Assembly: GCA_051652785.1 (NCBI GenBank)
Contig: JBOFUX010000061.1
Location: 49,311-113,310 of the forward strand
Reading direction: 5' to 3'
Length of the DNA: 64,000 bases
DNA from: JAGNZR01 sp051652785
Lineage (GTDB): Bacteria; Fusobacteriota; Fusobacteriia; Fusobacteriales; Fusobacteriaceae
Part shown: positions 37,053 through 44,545 of the stretch, piece by piece
How the letters are laid out: each line of letters begins with the position of its first letter
How positions within the stretch are numbered: the stretch's first letter is position 1
Position numbers and translations under genes: made by a program
Notes under the pieces: generated by a model
What the model was told of the DNA's origin: nothing
The model's database searches: none
Seen by the model: the letters and a program-made list of their open reading frames with translations, nothing else

Positions 37053-38144
37053 TTATCTTAACATTAATTTTATACTTCTTTCAAAGTCTTCCACTGATAT
37101 TAAATTCATATGTTTATTAGGATATAATTTGTCATCTAAAATTTTATTTTGTTTATTTTCCATTTTAGATGTTAATATTTTAACCCATGGTACTTCATGA
37201 TAAAACCCTATTTTTTCGTCATTTTGAAATAAAGCTATTGTTTTTTTCTTAATAACAAAAGAGAAATTATATAATCCTGAATCAAAACCTATAAATAGCT
37301 TGCTTTTTGCTATATAGTCAAAAGCTCCTAATATTGTAGTTTTATCTACTAAACTTATTATATTTTTATTTTTAATTGATTCTATAATTTTTTTACTATA
37401 ATCCTTTTGGTATTTTCCATTTCCCAATAAATAAATTCTTTCTTCAGGATACAATTCTATAATTTTTTTTATATACTTTATCATTATTACAGGAGAACAA
37501 ACTCTCATTCTAGAACTAGTCCCCATAGCGATAGTAATACCTAATTCTACTTTTTCTTTATACAAACTCTCTAAGTTCGGTATTATCTCTTCTTTTTTTA
37601 TTTGTTCTCCTAGTATGCTCTTACTCATTTTAAATACTGTATCTAAAACATAGTGTGTATCTCTAGCTATCTCATATGAACTTGTATAGTATTTATTACA
37701 ACGTTTCACATTATCACTTTCATCTCTAATCCCTATTCTTTCTGGAATAAAAAGATTCCCAACCATAATGTCACTTGTAAATTCTAAATTAATATATTTT
37801 TGAAATCCCATTGAGTTTAATATATATGATTTTTTTAATCTTAAAAAAAAACTTTCTATTTCTTTTTTTGAAAGCCCAATACAATTATAGTTTAACATTT
37901 TTCCTATTTCTAAATAATTTTCATTTAATATAAATACAACTTTTTCTCGACCATATTTTTCTAATATTTTTTCTACTAAAGCTGTTCTTATAAGTAAATC
38001 TCCTATTCCATCAGAACATTTAATTAGAATTTTATCATTATTTTTTTTAAATTTCCATTTAAAGAAGAAAAAAATAAATCTAATTCCATAAAGATGAAGG
38101 CTCTCTCTTATATAAAATTTTTTTAAATAATATTTTTTTTCCAT
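37053..38144 (-). CDS. Divergent family 9 glycosyltransferase-like protein
   Basis: 363 residues. KCSDGIGDLLIRTALVEKIL mirrors the heptosyltransferase opening (RxGDxL) though the N-terminal 35 residues are extra and basic. The C-terminal half keeps AMGTSSRMRVCSP, YLLGNGKYQKDYSKKI and AKSKLFIGFDSGLYNFSFVIKKKTIALF, close to the GT9 sugar-nucleotide site but with GFDSGLYN replacing the usual G-x-D/E-(T/G)GPxH motif. Activity on a heptose-like sugar is likely but not secure. Its ribosome site (AAGGAG) is 14 bases from ATG, further than normal. Confidence 0.7.
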   Translation of the reverse strand: MEKKYYLKKFYIRESLHLYGIRFIFFFFKWKFKKNNDKILIKCSDGIGDLLIRTALVEKILEKYGREKVVFILNENYLEIGKMLNYNCIGLSKKEIESFFLRLKKSYILNSMGFQKYINLEFTSDIMVGNLFIPERIGIRDESDNVKRCNKYYTSSYEIARDTHYVLDTVFKMSKSILGEQIKKEEIIPNLESLYKEKVELGITIAMGTSSRMRVCSPVIMIKYIKKIIELYPEERIYLLGNGKYQKDYSKKIIESIKNKNIISLVDKTTILGAFDYIAKSKLFIGFDSGLYNFSFVIKKKTIALFQNDEKIGFYHEVPWVKILTSKMENKQNKILDDKLYPNKHMNLISVEDFERSIKLMLR

Positions 38145-38194
38145 ATTTTTTTATTTTTCTCCTTTTTATAAATAGTAAATTTTCTTTACTCAAT

Positions 38195-39382
38195 CTATTT
38201 TCCGTCAATAAGTTTTTCATATTCTTTTATAACTTTAACTCTATTAAATTCTTTTCTTCTTTCTTTTAATTTTATTAACAACTTATTAATTTTCACTCCA
38301 TCATTCAATATATTTATTACTTCACTAGCCAAACTCTTATAGTCTCCAACCGGATAAAGAATTCCACATTTTCCATTATCCAAAATTTCTCTAGGACCAG
38401 TGGGACAATCTGAAGAAATTACTATTTTGTTACAAATCATAGCTTCTATTAAAACTGTTGGTAATCCTTCATATTTTGAACTATGAATAAAAAAAATTGA
38501 ATTTTTTATCCAAACATATGGATTTTTTGTTAAACCTATAAATTTAACTATTTCTTCTAATTTTAATTCCTGTACTATTTTTTTTATATCCTTTTCATTT
38601 GGTCCATCACCAACAATATAAAGTTTTTTATTTATTTTATTATTTTTTAATATTTCAAATGCTTTAAGAAGTGTATAATAATCTTTTTGAACTGTGTCTA
38701 ACCTTGAGACTGCAACAATATATTCTTCATTTAGCATTTCTTTTTCATGTGTTGTTAATTGACTTTTATCTTCTGATAATTCTTCTATTCTTTCAAAATT
38801 AAACGGATTATATATTTTCACTACTTTTCCTCTTATGTTTGGATAAATATTTTCTAATTCATTTTTCATATCATCACATATTGCTATTACTTTATTGTAT
38901 TTTTCTATATTTTTTCCAAATCGTTTTATTTTAGAATCTTTTTTCAATAGTTTAGGAACTGAATTATGAATCCATACAAAAGTTTTTTTCAATTTCAATT
39001 TTTCAATATACTTTACTGCACCCCAATCAAAATCAATAAAAATATCTATTTTTCCTATTTTTTTAATATATTTTTTAGTATTTTTTAATACTATTTTTTT
39101 TTCTAATCCCATATAGATATTATACATTAATTTATAATATAAATTATTCTTATTTTTTCTGTAAAATTCTGTTTTTCTCATTAATTTTTCTGGTTTCAAA
39201 AAATAAATTTTTATTTCTTCAGGAATATCTTTTAAAAATATATTATCACTTCCAGAATCATCTTCAATAAATAATATTATCTCATATTTTTTTTTGTCAA
39301 TAGTTTGAAGAACTTCAATTAATACTCTTTCTAATCCTCCCATTCTCAAACTTCCACTTCTAAATATAATTTTTTTATTCAT
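38195..39382 (-). CDS. Family 4 glycosyltransferase (first of a tandem pair)
   Basis: A GT-B enzyme of 395 residues. RSGSLRMGGLERVLIEVL is the N-terminal Gly-rich acceptor side, KRFGKNIEKYNKVIAI... the linker, and AVSRLDTVQKDYYTLLKAFEIL, LYIVGDGPNEKDIK and HSSKYEGLPTVLIEAMICNK (the EX7E region) the donor-sugar side. It is a clear paralog of the gene upstream (39410-40585), with matched motifs along its length. Probably adds a hexose or N-acetylhexosamine in the LPS core. ATG preceded by AGGAG. Confidence 0.9.
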   Translation of the reverse strand: MNKKIIFRSGSLRMGGLERVLIEVLQTIDKKKYEIILFIEDDSGSDNIFLKDIPEEIKIYFLKPEKLMRKTEFYRKNKNNLYYKLMYNIYMGLEKKIVLKNTKKYIKKIGKIDIFIDFDWGAVKYIEKLKLKKTFVWIHNSVPKLLKKDSKIKRFGKNIEKYNKVIAICDDMKNELENIYPNIRGKVVKIYNPFNFERIEELSEDKSQLTTHEKEMLNEEYIVAVSRLDTVQKDYYTLLKAFEILKNNKINKKLYIVGDGPNEKDIKKIVQELKLEEIVKFIGLTKNPYVWIKNSIFFIHSSKYEGLPTVLIEAMICNKIVISSDCPTGPREILDNGKCGILYPVGDYKSLASEVINILNDGVKINKLLIKLKERRKEFNRVKVIKEYEKLIDGK

Positions 39383-39409
39383 TCTTTACTCCTAATTTTA
39401 TTGTTTATA

Positions 39410-40585
39410 TTAATTAATCTCTAATATCTCTTTAATTTGTTGAGTAATTTTACTATAAGAAAATTCATTTATTTTTTCCTTCATTTTTTCAGAATAACTT
39501 AACGCTAAACTACTGTCTTTAAGCAATTTATATACAGCATCTTCAAAACTTTTCTTATCTCCCATCTTTATTAAAACTCCACATCTTCCATTATCTAAAA
39601 TTTCTTTAACTCCTGTTGGACAGTCGTAAGCTACTACAAGTGCTTTAGAAATCATACTCTCGATTAAAACTGTTGGAAGACCTTCACCATAAGAAGAATG
39701 TAAAAACATTTTTGAATTTTTCATCCAAATATAAGGATTTTCTTTTTGTCCTAATAAAAAAATATCATTTTCTAATTTTAATTCTTTTATCTTAGCATTT
39801 AAATTTTCTTTTTCATCACCATCACCTACAATATATAGTTTTTCAGTTATTCCTCTTTTTTTTAATCCTAAATATATATCAATTAAATCTTCTCGACCTT
39901 TTCCGTGTACAAGTCTAGAAACAGCAACCATATAATCATTATTTAAAAACTTTTTTTCTTCTTCTAATAATATTTCTCTTTCTTTAAATTTATTTTGAAT
40001 TTCATTTATATTAATGGGATTATAAATTCTTATCCCTTTATCTTTCACATCTGGATATATTAATTCTAGTTCTTTTTTCATTTCATCACATATTAAAACT
40101 ATTTTTTCATATTTTTGTAATTTTCTATGTACTCTCTTTTTTTTATTTCCTTTGGATAAACTTAATGTATAATGGCTCCATCCTATAGCTTTATAAGGTA
40201 TTACATCTAAGTGTTTTCCCAATCCCATGTCAAAATCTATTACATAATCAAAAATATTAGTTTTAAAATATTTTTTCAGCCATCTATTCATTGTAAATCT
40301 CTTATAAGGTAAATAAATTTGATAAAAAACTCTATGAAATACGGATTTTTTTTTCTGAAATTTTATTTTTTCTCTATATTCCATCTCTTCAATAGTTGTT
40401 ATAAATAAAACTTTTATATTTTTCGGAATATCTTTATAAAAAATATTTTTTTCAGGTTTATTTTCTTTTATTAATAATGTAACTTCTATGTCTTTTTCTT
40501 TAGATAAAATAGTTAAATAAGAAATTAAAACTCTCTCTATCCCTCCCATATCTAGTTGACCGTTATATATTAAGACTTTTTTCAT
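39410..40585 (-). CDS. Family 4 glycosyltransferase (second of a tandem pair)
   Basis: 391 residues with the same layout as its neighbour: IYNGQLDMGGIERVLISYL at the start, AVSRLVHGKGREDLIDIY, LYIVGDGDEKENL and HSSYGEGLPTVLIESMISKA at the donor site. The pair very probably arose by duplication and now adds two different linkages. It lies 25 bp after the GT9 gene and 27 bp before its paralog, inside the LPS operon. Confidence 0.9.
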   Translation of the reverse strand: MKKVLIYNGQLDMGGIERVLISYLTILSKEKDIEVTLLIKENKPEKNIFYKDIPKNIKVLFITTIEEMEYREKIKFQKKKSVFHRVFYQIYLPYKRFTMNRWLKKYFKTNIFDYVIDFDMGLGKHLDVIPYKAIGWSHYTLSLSKGNKKKRVHRKLQKYEKIVLICDEMKKELELIYPDVKDKGIRIYNPININEIQNKFKEREILLEEEKKFLNNDYMVAVSRLVHGKGREDLIDIYLGLKKRGITEKLYIVGDGDEKENLNAKIKELKLENDIFLLGQKENPYIWMKNSKMFLHSSYGEGLPTVLIESMISKALVVAYDCPTGVKEILDNGRCGVLIKMGDKKSFEDAVYKLLKDSSLALSYSEKMKEKINEFSYSKITQQIKEILEIN

Positions 40586-40610
40586 TTTTCTCCTTAGTTA
40601 ATTCCTATAT

Positions 40611-41711
40611 TTATTTTAATTTATCTTTTAAATCATCTATATTAAAATCATTTATGTCTGATTCTTCACCCAACTTACTACTATTTTTACTAAATATTAT
40701 TTTAGCTTTTTTACTATCTGGGCTCCAAATAGCAAAATTATTTTCACCTATTTTTTCCTCTCTATAAATCCCTATTATTTTTTTATCATATGCTTTCGCT
40801 ATATGAATAATAGATGTATCTGGACTGACAACCAAGTTTGAATATTTTATTAATAGAGAACTATCTAAAATTGAATTAATATCTTCTTTTAAAAAAATAT
40901 TTTTCAAGTTATTTTTTTTTATTATTTTTTTTAATTCTTCCTTTTTATTTGGTGAATAAATTGGGACAATAAGATAATTTTTCATCTCTAACATCTTAAT
41001 TATTTCAATAATTTTTTCCTCATTTAAACTTCTATATTTACTTGCTCCATAGGGATTTAAAATTGCTATTAATTTTTTTTCAATATTTATTTTATCATAC
41101 CATTTTTTTATTTTATTTTCATTTTCAATATCAGTAAATATTTCATAACTAAAATTAATTTTTTTTATATTCAATTTTTTTAAATATTCAGCGTATCTTG
41201 AAGAAATATGTTGTTTTTCATTAAGAGTATCTTTTAATTCTACTGAAATATCAAAAAGATTCCATCCTTTTTTGTTTAGCCCCATATTAATTTTAGCATG
41301 ACATAAATTTATAAGTTTCATATCTTTAACTCTTAATATTTCAGAAAAATCTACTAATATATCATATTTTTCATCAGATATCTTTTGTCCTAAATATTTT
41401 TCTTTGCCTTTCTCATAGTTATAGATTGTATCTACATAGGGATTATTTTTTATAATATCCATAGCTGAACCTCGTGTTACAACCCCAATATTAATATGGG
41501 GATAGTTTTTTTTCACTTCGCGGAATAAAAAAGTACTCACAACCATATCTCCTATTTTTCCATCATATCTCAAAAATACAATAGAATTTATTTTTGACAT
41601 ATTTATATTTAGTATTTCATTCTTTTTTTTTCTATCCCAAAACCATTTTCCAATAGCAAGCCTTTTCGGTCTCATATAATCTTGTAATCTTCTATTTAAT
41701 TTTCTAAACAT
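40611..41711 (-). CDS. Family 9 glycosyltransferase (heptosyltransferase-like)
   Basis: 366 residues. After a basic N-terminus the GT9 opening SIVFLRYDGKIGDMVVSTFLFRE is seen, then VVTRGSAMDIIKNNPYVDTI and near the C-terminus YSNLVVSPDTSIIHIAKAYDKKIIGIYRE, with the Asp-Thr-x-x-x-His pattern of the donor site. It should transfer ADP-heptose or a related sugar to the core. AAGGAG lies before ATG. It follows the kinase gene by 22 bp. Confidence 0.88.
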   Translation of the reverse strand: MFRKLNRRLQDYMRPKRLAIGKWFWDRKKKNEILNINMSKINSIVFLRYDGKIGDMVVSTFLFREVKKNYPHINIGVVTRGSAMDIIKNNPYVDTIYNYEKGKEKYLGQKISDEKYDILVDFSEILRVKDMKLINLCHAKINMGLNKKGWNLFDISVELKDTLNEKQHISSRYAEYLKKLNIKKINFSYEIFTDIENENKIKKWYDKINIEKKLIAILNPYGASKYRSLNEEKIIEIIKMLEMKNYLIVPIYSPNKKEELKKIIKKNNLKNIFLKEDINSILDSSLLIKYSNLVVSPDTSIIHIAKAYDKKIIGIYREEKIGENNFAIWSPDSKKAKIIFSKNSSKLGEESDINDFNIDDLKDKLK

Positions 41712-41733
41712 ACAACTCTCCTTAAATTACTTT

Positions 41734-42402
41734 TTATTTCTTCATAAAAGACTTATATTTTTTATAGTATCTCCAAAACCAAAAATCATCACCAAACTGT
41801 GTTTCAAAATTTTTGTTAAACCTTTCAATATCTTTTACTATTTTTATAAACGATGCTTTTTTAGCATTAATATCTATTAATTTCATTTCATTTTTTTCAT
41901 TTATAATAAAATTAGTTGGATTAGGATCACCGGAAACTATTCCATAATTATGTAACTCTCTCAGTGCTAAATATAACTTTCTTTTTAAAAAATTAGATTT
42001 TTCTTTAATTGTGTCAACCTCCACTCCAACTATGTACTTCATAATGAGAAAGTTCTTTATTTTTTTATTTTTCTTTTGTTCTGCAACAAAATAACAGGTA
42101 CAAAGATTTTTGTATCCTTTTCTCTCTAATTCTTTTGTTTTTAAAAAAATTCTTTTAGCACTAGTTTTAAATATTTTTTTTTTTATATATCGTATATTTT
42201 TTTCTTTAGGATTGTCTAAAAAATTTTTTAATATATAATTTGTTCCATTGATTTCTAATTTGTAAACTATTGAGTATTTGCTCCTTTGAAGTTCTAATTT
42301 TTCTATTTTATCATCCAATAAATTTATAAAAATATTTTTAAATTTTTCAAATCCATCTTCATACAAATATATATATTTTTTATCTTCTTCTTGCAAATAC
42401 AC
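41734..42402 (-). CDS. LPS core kinase, WaaY/RfaY-like
   Basis: 222 residues of a reduced protein-kinase fold: SKYSIVYKLEINGTNYILKNF with the ATP-site Lys, then the catalytic loop GIVSGDPNPTNFIINEKNEMKLIDI, where Asp replaces the HxD/HGD start (SGDPNPTNF) and the metal-binding Asp lies in KLIDINAKK. RfaY-type kinases phosphorylate heptose II of the inner core. The catalytic loop has Ser before Gly-Asp where His is usual, a change that may matter. Starts at GTG 42402 with GGGGG nine bases upstream. Confidence 0.78.
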   Translation of the reverse strand: MYLQEEDKKYIYLYEDGFEKFKNIFINLLDDKIEKLELQRSKYSIVYKLEINGTNYILKNFLDNPKEKNIRYIKKKIFKTSAKRIFLKTKELERKGYKNLCTCYFVAEQKKNKKIKNFLIMKYIVGVEVDTIKEKSNFLKRKLYLALRELHNYGIVSGDPNPTNFIINEKNEMKLIDINAKKASFIKIVKDIERFNKNFETQFGDDFWFWRYYKKYKSFMKK

Positions 42403-42407
42403 TTTTA

Positions 42408-44228
42408 CTAACCCCCTCTCTTTTTCTCTCTCTTTAATCTAATAAAATTATATCTTCCACTAACTTTTCTTTTAAAATTAAATAGTTTATTAGTAGAAAA
42501 AAGTCCAATTCTTCTTATTTCAAGCATATCTTCTGAGAATGTTAGTGGTCCATTGTCTGTTGCTACCACAAATTCAAATTTAAACTCTTTAGTTATTTCT
42601 TTTACTACTTCATTAAAATCACCATAAGGATAAGAAAAAGAAACTGTTTTCTCTCCTAACTTCTCCTCTATTATTCTTTTGGATTCTCCTATTTCGTATC
42701 TAATTTCTTCTGAAGATAGTGTATCTAGTCTTGGATGAGTCATAGTATGTACTCCAAACTCAACAAGACCTGACTGGTGCATCTCTTTTATCATTTCAGT
42801 GTTCATAAGATTAAATCTTGTTTCAGGATTAGGTTCATACTCTGCATCCCATTTATTATAGTCCCCTTCTCCCATAATATAGATAACAGCTTTACAATTA
42901 TATTTTTTTAAAAGAGGAAAAACATTTCTATAATTATCCTCATACCCATCATCAAATGTTAATATTATTTTTGTTTTCCCTTTATTAAATCTTTCTTTAT
43001 ATTTTTCAGATTTTAAATCTTTAAATGTTACTGTTTCATAGTTATTATTTACTAAATATTTCAGTTGCTTTTCAAAATCTTTTTTTAAGGTATAGGTTCC
43101 ATGAACTCCTTTTTCTTCTTCTTTTCCATCTATTATTCTATGATACATTATTATTGGCATCTCTTTTTTCTTTTTCAAAACGTAGGATTTTTCATATATT
43201 CCTTCTATTGCATTAACAATATTTTCTTTTCCAAACTCTCTAATTAAAAGCTTTCTCATTTTTAATAGTTTTTCTTGAGCTCTATCACCTAAATATAAAT
43301 TTAAAGCACTATCTATCATTTTATTTATTTTTGAATAATCAAAATTTGTTTGTGAAGTTTTTCCAATATCTCCAAAATTTGTAGTTAAGGCAGAATCTAT
43401 ATTTTCTTCTGTTACTTCTCCCACTAGCTCAGCTTCACCTATTGCAATTGTCGCTCTTCCTGATAATATTGACTCTACAACAACTCGTCCTGCTCCAATA
43501 ATAATATGAGATTCTTTTATTATTTCAGGAATATTATCAACATAACCTAAAAATTTTACTTTATCTTTAAATTTTTCAAATCTTTCTGGTATTTCTTTTC
43601 CCCCAACTATCTGAGTATCTACTTTATCATTTTTATAAAGTTCTAAAAGTAAATTGTAGGCTACATCACCTTTAGGACCTGAAAGTCTTCCAATTATAGA
43701 TACTATTGGTTTTTCAAAAATAAGATTATTTATCTTGGAAAACACATATTTTTCTTCATTTATTGGATTTCTTAAAACTTTTATGTCTTTTTCTCTTACC
43801 CCTAAATCTTTCACTATATGATTTTTTATATTCTCACAAACAGGAAGTACATAATCTCCAAAACCTTTAATAATTTTTCTACTTAAATGAACTGGCTGAC
43901 GTCCGTGAACTGTTGTTATCATTGGTATTCTACAAATTTTTGCTGCTAAATTTGAACTCCAAGCAGAAGCTCTTGAGTGAGCATGAATTACTTGAATATC
44001 TTTTTCTTTTATTATTTTCATTAGATTTTTTACTTGTTTGTATCTTTGAATTAAATTTTTTCTTTTATTAAATTCTAATTTTATATATTCTGCATTAGTA
44101 TTTTTTGTCAATGTATCAGAAACTATCCAAACTTTATTTCCTTTTTTTATAAGTTCATCAGCTAAAGTAACAGCATAAACTTCTGCACCGGTTACTTCTA
44201 GTTGAGAAAGTGCCATTAGTATATTCAT
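42408..44228 (-). CDS. Fusion: family 4 glycosyltransferase + NodB-type polysaccharide deacetylase
   Basis: Residues 1 to about 345 are a GT4 enzyme: ALSQLEVTGAEVYAVTLADEL, HAHSRASAWSSNLAAKI, VSIIGRLSGPKGDVAYNL and the donor site GAGRVVVESILSGRATIAIGE. Residues about 370-606 are a NodB/PgaB-like deacetylase: MYHRIIDG, metal motif 1 LTFDDGYEDNY, motif 2 GVHTMTHPRL (HxxxH) and motif 3 FSYPYGDF. Both halves keep their key residues, so a single protein may add an N-acetyl sugar and then deacetylate it. The deacetylase half has no signal peptide, so both act in the cytoplasm. It is the first gene of the LPS operon, preceded by AAAGGAG and a promoter at 44278. Confidence 0.88.
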   Translation of the reverse strand: MNILMALSQLEVTGAEVYAVTLADELIKKGNKVWIVSDTLTKNTNAEYIKLEFNKRKNLIQRYKQVKNLMKIIKEKDIQVIHAHSRASAWSSNLAAKICRIPMITTVHGRQPVHLSRKIIKGFGDYVLPVCENIKNHIVKDLGVREKDIKVLRNPINEEKYVFSKINNLIFEKPIVSIIGRLSGPKGDVAYNLLLELYKNDKVDTQIVGGKEIPERFEKFKDKVKFLGYVDNIPEIIKESHIIIGAGRVVVESILSGRATIAIGEAELVGEVTEENIDSALTTNFGDIGKTSQTNFDYSKINKMIDSALNLYLGDRAQEKLLKMRKLLIREFGKENIVNAIEGIYEKSYVLKKKKEMPIIMYHRIIDGKEEEKGVHGTYTLKKDFEKQLKYLVNNNYETVTFKDLKSEKYKERFNKGKTKIILTFDDGYEDNYRNVFPLLKKYNCKAVIYIMGEGDYNKWDAEYEPNPETRFNLMNTEMIKEMHQSGLVEFGVHTMTHPRLDTLSSEEIRYEIGESKRIIEEKLGEKTVSFSYPYGDFNEVVKEITKEFKFEFVVATDNGPLTFSEDMLEIRRIGLFSTNKLFNFKRKVSGRYNFIRLKREKKRGG

Positions 44229-44277
44229 AAAAAATTTCTCCTTTAAATCACTAAAAAACTTTATTTTTATTTATTTA

Positions 44278-44283
44278 ATTATA
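44278..44283 (-). promoter_or_regulatory. -10 box of the LPS operon promoter
   Basis: TATAAT preceded by TGA (extended -10), 49 bp before the start of the fusion gene. A TTGATT lies 19 bp further upstream, inside the feo terminator stem. Confidence 0.55.
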
Positions 44284-44296
44284 TCATAAATACAAT

Positions 44297-44345
44297 AAAA
44301 AAAATCAAGAAAATTGGAAATACACGCAATTTATCTTGATTTCTT
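44297..44345. terminator. Terminator of the feo operon
   Basis: AAATCAAGA (44302-44310) pairs with TCTTGATTT (44334-44342), with an inner AAATTG/CAATTT extension, followed by eight T on minus. Confidence 0.85.
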
Positions 44346-44395
44346 ATATTTTTTATTTATATTTTAATTTCATTATTAATTTTTTATTAATCTAA

Positions 44396-44545
44396 CTATT
44401 TTCCACAACTTTTTTTATAATGACAGTCCTTTGATTCACTTTTAGAACAACCACAACCACTTTTGCCTGTCATATATTTACATAAATTTTTAAACGCTAT
44501 ATAAGCTATAACTATTACAACTATTACAACTATTATTGTTTTCAT
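44396..44545 (-). CDS. FeoB-associated Cys-rich membrane protein
   Basis: A 49-residue protein: one hydrophobic N-terminal span (TIIVVIVVIVIAYIAF) then a Cys-rich tail with five cysteines after the span (SGCGCSKSES, DCHYKKSCGK) plus one at residue 22. This is the pattern of the FeoB_associated family often placed after feoB. Its ATG overlaps the feoB stop in ATGA, so it is coupled to FeoB. It probably helps ferrous iron transport, perhaps by binding metal on one side of the membrane; the exact role is not known. Confidence 0.88.
   Translation of the reverse strand: MKTIIVVIVVIVIAYIAFKNLCKYMTGKSGCGCSKSESKDCHYKKSCGK

Noticed and set aside
32240..44228. Genomic island with mobile elements at the LPS locus
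   Set aside because: No transposase, integrase or flanking direct repeats are visible; only the variable gene content suggests exchange.
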